A stretch of DNA of 60,074 nucleotides from Acetobacter orleanensis (GTDB lineage: Bacteria > Pseudomonadota > Alphaproteobacteria > Acetobacterales > Acetobacteraceae). The position numbers and the translations under genes were made by a program. The notes beneath the pieces were generated by a model. It worked only from the letters and a program-made list of their open reading frames with translations, searched no databases and was not told where the DNA came from. Of the stretch, positions 18,133 through 26,598 are shown piece after piece (the stretch's first letter is position 1; the number at the start of each line of letters is the position of its first letter). The stretch is taken from positions 1 to 60,074 of the forward strand of contig NZ_LHZV01000051.1 of the NCBI RefSeq assembly GCF_001581005.1, written 5' to 3'.

Positions 18133-19902
18133 ATGACCGGTCTGCTGGACCATGTGCGCACCCACAACACGCCCCCCGAACTTCTGGCGGCGCTGCGGGC
18201 TCTTGTGCGCAAAGACACCCTGTGGCTGATTGCATTGGCTGCTCTTGTCGGCGTGCTGGCAGGCAGTGTTGTCGCCCTGATGACGGCCACCACTTTCCTC
18301 ACCCACCATCTTCTGGCCCCCGGCTCCGGTCGTCTCTCCGGCCTGACCAGCGTCAGCCCCACGCGGGCGCTGCTGGTGCCTATGGGCGGCGGCCTGCTGC
18401 TGGGGCTGACCAGCCTGTATCTGGCCCGCAAAACCCGCTTCCGCCCGGTTGATCCAATTGAAGCCAACGCCCTGCACGGTGGCCGCATGTCCCTGCGGGA
18501 TAGTCTAATTCTGGCTGGGCAGACCATTCTCTCCAATGGCTGCGGGGTATCGCTGGGGCTGGAAGCGGGGTTCAGCCAGCTTGGCGCGGCCTTTGGCTCG
18601 CGCATCGGGCGACAGTTACGCATGCACCGCTCGGATGTGCGCCTGCTGGTGGGCTGTGGCGCGGCCGGGGCCATCGGAGCGGCGTTTGACGCCCCTCTGG
18701 CCGGAGCGTTCTATGCGTTTGAACTGATTATTGGCACCTACACCTTTACCGCCCTGCCGCCGGTGGCTCTTGCCTCCATCTGCGGTATTGCCGTCGCACA
18801 TCTGACTGACACCGTTCTGCCGCCGGTGCTGGTGGCCACACCACCGAGCATCCCCTTAATGGCCAGCTTCCCGATCATCCTACTGGGTATTCTCGCTGGA
18901 ATGATGGGGGTTCTGCTGATGCGCGGCGTCACGCTGACCGAATATATTTTCCAGCGCCTACCCATCCCGGTCTGGCTGCGCCCTGCGCTGGGCGGGCTGA
19001 TGGTGGGCGGGCTGGCGCTCCTTTCCCCTTCTGTTCTGTCCTCCGGCCATATGGCCATGCGGGCGGGGCTTATCAGTTCTCCCCCGCTGCTGCTGGCTCT
19101 CGGTCTGCTGGGCCTCAAGGCGCTGGCATCCGCCATTTCCATCGGCTCCGGCTTTCGCGGTGGGCTGTTTTTTGCCTCGCTCTATCTAGGCGTGCTGACA
19201 GGAGCGGTCTTTGCCGGGATTATCGCCCCGCTGGCCGTACTGCCTGTTTCCGTCTGCACTATTGTGGGCATGTGCGCGCTCGCCGTGTCGGTCATTGGCG
19301 GGCCCATGACCATGATCTTTCTCGCACTGGAAACAACCGGCAGCCTGCCGCTGACAGGCGCTGTTGTGGTCTCGGCCATTGTCTCCTCCATGACGGTACG
19401 GCGGACCTTCGGCTACTCCTTCGCCACATGGCGCTTCCACTTGCGCGGGGAGAATATCCGCTCGGGCGTGGATGTAAGCTGGATGCGCACACTGACTGTG
19501 GAGCGGATGATGCGCACACAGATTGTCACCTTCCCCGCTACAGAAACCGTGCAGGCCGCCCGTCTGGCCTTCCCCAACCAGACACCGCGCTACATCATTC
19601 TGTGTGACAAGGATAACCAGTATAAGGGACTGGTGGAAAACGTGCTGTTCCACGCCAGCCATGTGCCGGAAACCACTCCACTGACGGCCCTTGTGGCCCC
19701 CGATGATGTCGCGCTGACTCCCGCCCTCTCCCTCTCCACGGCCATTGATACGTTTGAGCGTCTGGCCCGCCCCGCTCTGGCCGTAGTGGATGAGCAGAAC
19801 TTCATTCTGGGCCTGCTGAGCGAACGCTATGTGTTGCGCCGTTACGCTGAAGAACTGGAACGCACCCGGCAGGAACTAGCGGGGGAGAAATATCGCGCGT
19901 AA
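18133..19902 (+). CDS. CLC-type chloride channel/antiporter with C-terminal CBS domains
   Basis: A 589-residue membrane protein with about ten to twelve helices (residues 28-440) and two CBS domains after about residue 455. CLC landmarks are recognisable but altered. The gating-glutamate region, usually GREGP, reads GLEAG (Glu near residue 142). The second filter segment, usually GxFxP, reads GGLFFAS. The first GSGIP-like segment is not recognisable. CBS domains often bind adenine nucleotides and tune gating. It lies 118 bases after the binding-protein gene and 66 bases before the ABC membrane protein gene. Whether it carries chloride, fluoride or nitrate cannot be decided. Confidence 0.85.
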   Translation: MTGLLDHVRTHNTPPELLAALRALVRKDTLWLIALAALVGVLAGSVVALMTATTFLTHHLLAPGSGRLSGLTSVSPTRALLVPMGGGLLLGLTSLYLARKTRFRPVDPIEANALHGGRMSLRDSLILAGQTILSNGCGVSLGLEAGFSQLGAAFGSRIGRQLRMHRSDVRLLVGCGAAGAIGAAFDAPLAGAFYAFELIIGTYTFTALPPVALASICGIAVAHLTDTVLPPVLVATPPSIPLMASFPIILLGILAGMMGVLLMRGVTLTEYIFQRLPIPVWLRPALGGLMVGGLALLSPSVLSSGHMAMRAGLISSPPLLLALGLLGLKALASAISIGSGFRGGLFFASLYLGVLTGAVFAGIIAPLAVLPVSVCTIVGMCALAVSVIGGPMTMIFLALETTGSLPLTGAVVVSAIVSSMTVRRTFGYSFATWRFHLRGENIRSGVDVSWMRTLTVERMMRTQIVTFPATETVQAARLAFPNQTPRYIILCDKDNQYKGLVENVLFHASHVPETTPLTALVAPDDVALTPALSLSTAIDTFERLARPALAVVDEQNFILGLLSERYVLRRYAEELERTRQELAGEKYRA

Positions 19903-19968
19903 CGTCAGGCATTGCTCTTCCGCCGGGACTCGGACCTCCGGACATCGGATCAGAAATTGTAAGACGTC

Positions 19969-20997
19969 ATGATTTTAGAAAAAGCGGCCCCCTCTGGCCT
20001 TCTATTCCAATATGATACGCTGCTTGTCTGGAAGACGCTGACTATCACGTTCCGACGCTGGCGGGATCGGCTGACCGTTGCCGCTGTGCTCCTCGCCGGT
20101 TTGCTGGTCCTTCATCTGCGCATGGCATCATGCCCATGGCGACTTGCTGCGGGGATTTTTCTGGCTATCGGGTTTCTGGGCGCCCTGACTGTCCTGCGGT
20201 CCGCCGCTGCCCGCCTGTCCAACCATATCACATATGGCCTGCTGGCTCCGGAAGCCCTGACCCCATCTTTGCGACGGCGCTATCTGGCCACATGGTGCGC
20301 CATCGGTCTGGGGAGCCTGACTGCCCTCACGCTGATTATCCGGCCGTCCCTGCTGATTGTCTGTGTGCCGGGTTATCTGGCGGGGTCTGTTCTGGGGTTC
20401 GTGGGCCTGAGTAAGGGGCCGGGTTCTGCCGGGCCGGACCATGCGGGCGCTTTCATACAAAAGCATCCTTTCTTCTCACGGTTCCGGCGTCCTGCCGCCC
20501 CTTATGCCGGGCTGGTTTGTGCGCTGGGTCTTCTGGCCGTGGCTGATTGCACGCGCCTCTTCCTGCCACCGGCCTTCTTCACGCCTGTTCTGATGACGGT
20601 AGCAACCCTGATGCTGTTCAGGCTCAGCGCCACAGACCATGCCGTTGTGAAGTTCCTCTGTCAGTCAGGCTCTTCACCATTACAGAGTATCCAGAGGACC
20701 TCGGGGGATGACGCTGCCTTCCTGCTTGCCGCAGGTCCTGCCGCGTGGAGTCTATATGGCTGGTTTCCGGCTGTGCTGATCCTCGCACTCTGCGTGACCG
20801 CCGGTCTTCTGAAAACGCTATGGATCTGGACAGCCTGCTGCCATGATAAAAAAAGGACCGATCTGATCATGACGTGTGAGACAGGCGTTCTGATACTGAC
20901 CGGCTATGAAGAGGCTGTTCTTCTCCCCGCCGTGCTCGCCTTTTTTCTCTGGATATCCTACCGGCGCGCAGCCGCCCGGACATGGCTGATGCCATGA
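19969..20997 (+). CDS. ABC transporter membrane subunit (predicted)
   Basis: A 342-residue polytopic protein with eight or more hydrophobic segments (for example around residues 37-55, 60-80, 111-150, 180-195, 205-220, 250-285 and 315-335). It matches no family I can name. Its gene overlaps the ATPase gene by 16 bases, the usual sign of a permease/ATPase pair. I infer it is the channel or exporter half of that ABC system. It could be an ABC-2-like exporter rather than a FecCD-type importer, since no FecCD motifs are visible. That would leave the upstream binding protein without a classic importer. Confidence 0.7.
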   Translation: MILEKAAPSGLLFQYDTLLVWKTLTITFRRWRDRLTVAAVLLAGLLVLHLRMASCPWRLAAGIFLAIGFLGALTVLRSAAARLSNHITYGLLAPEALTPSLRRRYLATWCAIGLGSLTALTLIIRPSLLIVCVPGYLAGSVLGFVGLSKGPGSAGPDHAGAFIQKHPFFSRFRRPAAPYAGLVCALGLLAVADCTRLFLPPAFFTPVLMTVATLMLFRLSATDHAVVKFLCQSGSSPLQSIQRTSGDDAAFLLAAGPAAWSLYGWFPAVLILALCVTAGLLKTLWIWTACCHDKKRTDLIMTCETGVLILTGYEEAVLLPAVLAFFLWISYRRAAARTWLMP

Positions 20998-21710
20998 CCC
21001 CACTCCTCCGGCTTGCCGAAGTCTCCGTTAGTCGCCATGCCGCGCGGGTGGTCACGGATGTCAGCCTCAGCGTCCGGCAGGGCGCATGGTTTGGCCTGAT
21101 TGGCGCGAACGGTTCCGGCAAGACAACCCTGCTGCGGGCTGTGGCAGGGCGACTGCCCTTTGCTTCCGGCTCCTGCCTGCTGGACGGAGCGGAGACCGTG
21201 TCCGACCGCCCGTACCGGGCCACACAGATCGGCTTCTGTCCGCCGGCCGAAACTCTTCCCGACATTCTAACGGGCCGTGAGGTGCTGAAACTCCTTGCCG
21301 GGTCCGAGGACACCCTCTGGCGCTGCCTTGGTCCGTTACGAACAGCCCTACAACTCGATACGTTGCTGGACCGGCGGATTGGAGACTGTTCCGCAGGAAT
21401 GCGCCAGCGCATTGCCCTTGCCACGGCCTTTGCGCGCGGACAAAGGCTGGTCATTCTGGATGAGCCCTTCAACTGGCTGGACCCGGTCGCCATTTTTGAC
21501 GTACGGGAGACTCTGCGGAGCATGGTGGACGAGGGGCTGACGCTCATCACCGCCCTGCATGATCTGACAACACTGGCGACAAACTGTGACACCGGCCTCC
21601 TACTGGCAAACGGTCGCACAGCCCTGACGCTTGATGAACAAGCTTTGAAGACCGCACGCCACGATCTGCTGGACTTTGAGCGCAGGACAATCGCCTTATT
21701 AAGGTCTTGA
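20982..21710 (+). CDS. ABC transporter ATP-binding protein
   Basis: A 242-residue nucleotide-binding subunit that powers transport. Walker A is GANGSGKTT (about residues 42-50), the signature region is DCSAGMRQRIALA (about 133-145; an SAGM variant of LSGGQ), Walker B is RLVILDEPFNWLDP (about 153-166), and the switch His follows in ALHDLTTL. The start could be 20982 or the ATG at 20994, which overlaps the previous stop as ATGA. Translational coupling to the membrane subunit is likely. The next gene follows after 34 bases. Confidence 0.93.
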   Translation: MADAMTPLLRLAEVSVSRHAARVVTDVSLSVRQGAWFGLIGANGSGKTTLLRAVAGRLPFASGSCLLDGAETVSDRPYRATQIGFCPPAETLPDILTGREVLKLLAGSEDTLWRCLGPLRTALQLDTLLDRRIGDCSAGMRQRIALATAFARGQRLVILDEPFNWLDPVAIFDVRETLRSMVDEGLTLITALHDLTTLATNCDTGLLLANGRTALTLDEQALKTARHDLLDFERRTIALLRS

Positions 21711-21744
21711 CCCCCCACAGATATAAAAGGAAGGAAAACACCCT

Positions 21745-22371
21745 GTGTCTCGTGGCCCCTCCCTGAAAACCGCGCCCCGCCTGACAGCCCTTACCACACT
21801 GGCCTGTGTGCAGGCGCTGCTGCTGACCGGCCCTGCGCTGAGCGCACCTGTGCCTCAGAATGCCGCCCAGCCGTCCTCTCCCCCACCCTCTTCTGCTACC
21901 CGATCTTCTGCCACGCCATCAGCACTGGACGCCGCCGCTCTGGCCGCGCAGAGGGAACAGCGTGCTGTCGGCGTCGCCCGTTTTACCGCGCCGGATTACA
22001 AACCCGGTCTGCTGCGCCATATGGTGATGTTCGCCTTCCGCCCCGGCACGACTGCCGCGCAGCGGGCCGAGGTCACCCGGCGTTTCATCGCGCTGGCCAG
22101 TCTCTCCCGCAGGCCGGATGGCAAACCAGTGGTGACATCCATTGAAACAGGGGCGCAGAACAGCGGAGAAAATACGGACCTCGGGCTTGAACAGGGCTAT
22201 CTGGTCACTTTTGCCTCAGAAGGGGACCGGAATTTTTACGTTGGCCGCCCGATTGTCACAGAGCCACGCTTTTTTGACCCGGCGCATGACGCGTTCAAAA
22301 CCTTTGCAGCCCCTTATCTGACTAAGGGTGTGGTGTTTGATTTCACCCCCGGAGCCCCGGCAGTTCCATAA
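21745..22371 (+). CDS. Exported Dabb-domain (stress-responsive A/B barrel) protein
   Basis: A 208-residue protein with a signal-peptide-like N terminus (hydrophobic core about residues 14-33, then ALSAPVP). A Ser/Pro/Ala-rich linker follows to about residue 70. The Dabb fold then starts at LLRHMVMFAFRPGTTAAQR (about 89-107) and runs through VVTSIETGAQN and an acidic DLGLEQGYLVTF segment. Dabb proteins form dimeric alpha-beta barrels, and some are stress induced. The start is GTG with AAGGAAGGAAAA upstream. It is the last gene of the binding-protein/CLC/ABC cluster and its role there is unknown. Confidence 0.8.
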   Translation: MSRGPSLKTAPRLTALTTLACVQALLLTGPALSAPVPQNAAQPSSPPPSSATRSSATPSALDAAALAAQREQRAVGVARFTAPDYKPGLLRHMVMFAFRPGTTAAQRAEVTRRFIALASLSRRPDGKPVVTSIETGAQNSGENTDLGLEQGYLVTFASEGDRNFYVGRPIVTEPRFFDPAHDAFKTFAAPYLTKGVVFDFTPGAPAVP

Positions 22372-22599
22372 TTCGCCCTGTGGAGCCCGCCTTCTGGAAT
22401 TCACCCTCTGGCCCCGCCTTTTGCCTCCCCCTCTGGCTTTCCGGACGGAATACTGCAAGGATTTCAGAATATGGCATCCCTTTCCAACCGGAGCGGGATG
22501 CCGCACCAACCCAGACGCATATCTGTGATCTGGCACGGAAGAAGAAGAGTGTTATAACACCAACCGCATTACTGCCTGACCCAGACGGAGCCTTACCTT

Positions 22600-24321
22600 A
22601 TGACCGCCCCTGCCCAGACCCCGGCGAACCAGTCTCTGCTGGGCCGCCTGAAGGATATTGCCGGACACAGCCACGTTCTGACCAGCGAAGCCGACACCTA
22701 CCGCTTCCGCCACGGTTTCCGCTTTGGCGCGGGCAAGGTGCTGGCGGTCGTGCAGCCCGGCACGCTGGTGGAGTTGTGGCGGGTGGCGCAGGCTTGCGTG
22801 GCGGCAGGCAAGATTATCATCATGCAGGCCGCCAACACGGGCCTGACGGGTGGCTCCACGCCGGATGGCAATGATTATGACCGTGAGATTGTGCTGATCA
22901 GCACCCTGCGGCTGACCGGTGCGCATCTGATCGGCGGCGGCAAACAGGTGGTCTGCCTGCCCGGTGCCACCCTGTATGAGCTGGAAAGCATGCTGGGCGC
23001 CATCGGGCGGGAACCCCATTCCGTTATCGGGTCTTCCTGCATTGGTGCGTCTGTTCTGGGCGGGATCAGCAACAACTCGGGTGGCGCGCTGGTGCAGCGC
23101 GGCCCGGCCTATACGGAAATGGCCGTGTTTGGTCAGGTGGGGGAAGACGGCACGCTGCGGCTTGTCAACCATCTGGGTATCCAGTTGGGGAATGACCCGG
23201 AAGCGATCCTGAACAAACTTCAGGCTGGCACCTTCTCCGATGCCGATATCGACTGGGATGCAGGCCGAGGGCATGACAACAACTACATCACCCATGTGCG
23301 CGATGTGGATGCGGATACCCCGGCCCGCTTCAACGCGGACCCGGCCCGCTGGCATGAAGCCGCAGGGTGCGCGGGCAAGCTGGTGGTATTCGCCGTGCGT
23401 CTGGATACCTTCCCGGCTGCAAAAAATCCTGCGGTATTCTACATCGGCTCCAACAGCACGGACGAGTTGGAAGACCTGCGCCGCCACATGCTGACTGCCT
23501 TTGAAGAACTGCCGATTGCTGGCGAATACATCCACCGCGATGCGTTCAACATCGCCGAAAAATACGGCAAGGATACGTTTGCCATCATCCGCAAATTCGG
23601 CACGAAGTTCCTGCCGAAACTTTTTGCCACGAAGGCAAAATTTGACATTTTCGCCAAGAAATTCGGCTTCCTGCCAGAAAATCTGAGTGACCGCATCATG
23701 CAGGCCCTCAGCGTGTTCATCCCGCCCCAACTTCCCCGGCGGATGCTGGACTACCGGGATAAATTTGAACATCACCTGATGGTAAAAACCTCCGCCACGC
23801 TGGCAGGCCCGATGAAGGCGTATCTGGAAGAATTCTTTCGCACCGCCACGGGTGAGTTTTTTGAATGCACGCCTGATGAAGGCACCTGCGCCTTCCTGCA
23901 CCGCTTTGCCGTGGCGGGAGCCGCCGTGCGCTATCGCGCCGTGCATCATAGGGAAGCGGAAGATATTGTGGCGCTGGACGTCGCCCTGCGCCGGAATGAC
24001 CGCGACTGGTTTGAAAAACTGCCGCAAGAGATTGAAGAGAAAATCATCGTCAAACTCTATTACGGCCATTTCCTGTGCCATGTGATGCATCAGGATTACG
24101 TCATTAAAAAAGGCTATAACGCCATGGACGTGGAGCACAGCATGCTCCCCGGTCTGGACCAACGCGGCGCGCGCTACCCGGCGGAACATAATGTGGGCCA
24201 TCTTTATCACGCCCCGGATGTTATGCTCGCGCATTACCGGGAACTGGACCCCTGCAACTGCATGAATCCGGGCATTGGTCTGGCCACCAAAAAGAAAAAC
24301 TGGGTGGCGGAAAGCGTCTAA
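22600..24321 (+). CDS. dld: Quinone-dependent D-lactate dehydrogenase
   Basis: Membrane-associated FAD enzyme that oxidises D-lactate to pyruvate and passes electrons to ubiquinone. The 573 residues match E. coli Dld (571). The FAD-binding region includes MQAANTGLTGGSTPDG (about 74-89), SSCIGASVLGGISNNSGG (about 146-163) and the family-specific segment AEKYGKDTFAIIRKFG (about 316-331). The C-terminal part contains YGHFLCHVMHQDYV and ends near CMNPGIG. Acetic acid bacteria oxidise lactate, so this fits the organism. It stands in a 228-base gap after the Dabb gene and before an ABC-F gene. Confidence 0.96.
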   Translation: MTAPAQTPANQSLLGRLKDIAGHSHVLTSEADTYRFRHGFRFGAGKVLAVVQPGTLVELWRVAQACVAAGKIIIMQAANTGLTGGSTPDGNDYDREIVLISTLRLTGAHLIGGGKQVVCLPGATLYELESMLGAIGREPHSVIGSSCIGASVLGGISNNSGGALVQRGPAYTEMAVFGQVGEDGTLRLVNHLGIQLGNDPEAILNKLQAGTFSDADIDWDAGRGHDNNYITHVRDVDADTPARFNADPARWHEAAGCAGKLVVFAVRLDTFPAAKNPAVFYIGSNSTDELEDLRRHMLTAFEELPIAGEYIHRDAFNIAEKYGKDTFAIIRKFGTKFLPKLFATKAKFDIFAKKFGFLPENLSDRIMQALSVFIPPQLPRRMLDYRDKFEHHLMVKTSATLAGPMKAYLEEFFRTATGEFFECTPDEGTCAFLHRFAVAGAAVRYRAVHHREAEDIVALDVALRRNDRDWFEKLPQEIEEKIIVKLYYGHFLCHVMHQDYVIKKGYNAMDVEHSMLPGLDQRGARYPAEHNVGHLYHAPDVMLAHYRELDPCNCMNPGIGLATKKKNWVAESV

Positions 24322-24330
24322 AACGCGATA

Positions 24331-24365
24331 GAGAGGTCCGGCCCTTTCCTGTTACCGGACTTCTC
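24331..24365 (+). terminator. Hairpin between dld and the ABC-F gene
   Basis: GAGAGGTCCGG (24331-24341) pairs with CCGGAC-TT-CTC (24355-24365), extendable by GCG/CGC on the flanks. Only a short T-tract follows. It lies directly before the ABC-F start at 24371, so it could also hinder translation there. Confidence 0.55.
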
Positions 24366-24370
24366 GCTTT

Positions 24371-26020
24371 ATGCTTCAGATCGACAGCCTCGTGTTCAAC
24401 GCATGGGGACGCCAGTTTTTCAATCGTGCCAGCGTCAGCCTGCCCAACCCCTCCAAAGTCTCTCTGGTGGGGCGGAATGGGGTGGGTAAATCCACGCTGT
24501 TCAAGCTGATCAAAGGCGAGTTGCAGCCGGATTCCGGCGAGATTTCCATCCCCAAAGCCGCCCGCGTTGCCGCTGTGGATCAGGAGCATCCGGCCACGGA
24601 TATCAGCCTGATTGACACCATTCTGGCCGCGGATGCAGAACGCGCCACCCTGATGGCCGAGCTGGAAACGGCGGAGCCGGAACGCATGGGCGATATCTGG
24701 ATGCGGCTGATTGAAATTGATGCCGACAGCGCCCCGTCCCGCGCGGCTGAAATTCTCAACGGCCTCGGCTTTTCAACCGAAGATCTGGACCGCCCGATGG
24801 CGGAATTCTCCGGCGGCTGGCGGATGCGCGTGGCCCTTGCCGCCGCCCTGTTCTCCGAACCAGACCTGCTGCTGCTGGATGAACCGACCAACTATCTGGA
24901 CCTTGAAGGGGCACTCTGGCTGGAAGCCCGGCTGGAACGCTACCCGCACTGCGCCCTGATTATCAGCCATGACCGGGAACTGCTGAACAACTCGGTCGAT
25001 TTCACGCTGCATGTCACGGAAGGCAAGCTGGAACTCTATACCGGCGGCTATGATTCCTTTGAGCATCAGAGAGCCGAGAAAATCCGTCTGCAAAGTGCGA
25101 CCCGCGCCAAGCAGGAAGCCGAACGCGCCCATCTGCAATCTTTTGTGGACCGCTTCAAAGCCTCCGCCGCCAAGGCCGCGCAGGCGCAAAGCCGCGTCAA
25201 ACGGCTTGCCAAGCTGACGCCGATTGAAACCACCATCGAGGCTCAGGTCTCCCCCTTCATCCTGCCCTCTCCGCCACGCCCGCTGGCCCCGCCACTGCTG
25301 CGGCTGGAAAATGTGGAGGTCGGCTATGGGGATGATCCGGCGATTCTGAAAGACCTCGACCTCCGGCTGGATGTGGATGACCGCATCGGCCTGCTGGGCG
25401 TAAACGGGGCCGGGAAATCCACCTTCGCCAAGCTCGTGGCGGGAGCGTTGCAGGCGCGGTCCGGGCGCGTGTCCCGCTCCGCGCGGCTTGAGGTGGGCTG
25501 GTTCCACCAGCATCAGATTGAAGCGCTGGACCCGCAGCAGACTCCGCTGGATATCATGCGAGAAGCGCGGCCTACGGACAGTGACCAGTCCCATCGTTCC
25601 CGTCTGGCCCAGTTCGGCATTCATTTTGAAAAGCAGGGCACCAAGGTTGAAGCCCTTTCCGGGGGTGAACGCGCCCGCTTGCTGCTGAACATGGTCGCCA
25701 TGTCCGCTCCGCATCTGCTGATTCTGGATGAACCGACCAACCATCTGGACATCGATAGCCGCCGCGCCCTGCTGGACGCGCTGAATGCGTATGAAGGGGC
25801 CGTGCTGCTCATCACCCATGACCGCTCCCTGATGGAACTGGTGGCGGACCGGCTGTGGCTGGCGGCAGACAACACCATTGTCCCGTTTGATGGCGATATG
25901 GATGACTACGCCCGCTTTGTGATTGAACGCGCCCGTGGCGGCACAGCCGCCCCGTCCCAGCGCGCCGCGAAAGACAAACGGAACAAGAAAGAGAAAAAAG
26001 AGAAGAAGCAGAAATCCTGA
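24371..26020 (+). CDS. ABC-F family ATPase (ribosome-associated type)
   Basis: A 549-residue protein with two ABC domains and no membrane segment, the ABC-F plan. The first has Walker A GRNGVGKST (about 34-42), signature FSGGWRMRVALA and LLLLDEPTNYLDLE. The charged linker (about 230-290) holds the RAKQEAERAHLQSFVDRFK helix typical of the P-site-tRNA interaction motif. The second has GVNGAGKST (about 345-353), LSGGERARLLL and LLILDEPTNHLDID. The C-terminal tail is very Lys-rich. It is close to the Uup/YheS group. ABC-F proteins act on stalled ribosomes, and the arfB neighbour suits a translation-rescue theme. Confidence 0.92.
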   Translation: MLQIDSLVFNAWGRQFFNRASVSLPNPSKVSLVGRNGVGKSTLFKLIKGELQPDSGEISIPKAARVAAVDQEHPATDISLIDTILAADAERATLMAELETAEPERMGDIWMRLIEIDADSAPSRAAEILNGLGFSTEDLDRPMAEFSGGWRMRVALAAALFSEPDLLLLDEPTNYLDLEGALWLEARLERYPHCALIISHDRELLNNSVDFTLHVTEGKLELYTGGYDSFEHQRAEKIRLQSATRAKQEAERAHLQSFVDRFKASAAKAAQAQSRVKRLAKLTPIETTIEAQVSPFILPSPPRPLAPPLLRLENVEVGYGDDPAILKDLDLRLDVDDRIGLLGVNGAGKSTFAKLVAGALQARSGRVSRSARLEVGWFHQHQIEALDPQQTPLDIMREARPTDSDQSHRSRLAQFGIHFEKQGTKVEALSGGERARLLLNMVAMSAPHLLILDEPTNHLDIDSRRALLDALNAYEGAVLLITHDRSLMELVADRLWLAADNTIVPFDGDMDDYARFVIERARGGTAAPSQRAAKDKRNKKEKKEKKQKS

Positions 26021-26022
26021 CC

Positions 26023-26059
26023 ATGCAGGGCGGAGGGCACCCGGCCCTCCGCCCTGCAT
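26023..26059. repeat. Perfect 16-bp inverted repeat between the ABC-F gene and arfB
   Basis: Bases 26023-26038 and 26044-26059 are perfect reverse complements around a five-base loop, starting two bases after the ABC-F stop and ending 19 bases before the arfB start. There is no T-run. It is an unusually strong RNA hairpin and may separate or tune expression of the two genes. Confidence 0.85.
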
Positions 26060-26078
26060 GAGGCGACCCTGAGGTTTT

Positions 26079-26501
26079 ATGAAAATCGCCATCACCCCCA
26101 CCCTTGCGCTGGATGACGGGGAACTCTCCTTTACCTATATTCTGGCCTCCGGCCCCGGCGGCCAGAATGTCAACAAGGTCGCCACCGCGGCGCAGTTGCG
26201 GTTTGACGCTGCCAATTCGCCTTCTCTGCCCGAACGGGTGCGCACCCGCCTGCTGGAACTGGCGGGCAGCCGCGCCACGCGGGAGGGCGTAATTGTTATC
26301 ACCGCCCGCAACTACCGCACCCAGCAGCAGAACCGGGACGATGCCACCCAACGACTTGTGGAGTTCATCCGGCAGGCCGCACATAAGCAGGCCTACCGCG
26401 TGCCCACCCGCCCCGGCAAAGGCGCCCGCCAGCGGCGGCTGGATGGCAAGGCCCGGCGCTCCAGCATCAAGCAGGGGCGCAGCAAACGGTTTGACGATTA
26501 A
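26079..26501 (+). CDS. arfB: Alternative ribosome-rescue factor B (peptidyl-tRNA hydrolase)
   Basis: Release-factor-like protein that hydrolyses peptidyl-tRNA on ribosomes stalled at the end of truncated mRNA. The GGQ motif is at residues 27-29 in the context ILASGPGGQNVNKVATAAQL. The 140-residue length and a very basic C-terminal tail (about 105-140, rich in Arg and Lys), which enters the empty mRNA channel, match ArfB/YaeJ. CCCTGAGG precedes the ATG. It follows the ABC-F gene across a strong hairpin. Confidence 0.94.
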   Translation: MKIAITPTLALDDGELSFTYILASGPGGQNVNKVATAAQLRFDAANSPSLPERVRTRLLELAGSRATREGVIVITARNYRTQQQNRDDATQRLVEFIRQAAHKQAYRVPTRPGKGARQRRLDGKARRSSIKQGRSKRFDD

Positions 26502-26598
26502 ACTCCGCCTACCCCAGACGTGAAGTCCGCGCCTCTTTTGCGCCAGAGAAGAATGAGCTTTCATGCGCCCTCACGGTTTTTCTCCGCGAGGCGCATCC

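Noticed and set aside
22552..24234. 560-codon open frame on the - strand
   Set aside because: Antisense to dld, with low-complexity His/Gln/Arg-rich translation.
24773..26101. 442-codon open frame on the - strand
   Set aside because: Antisense to the ABC-F gene; no family resemblance.
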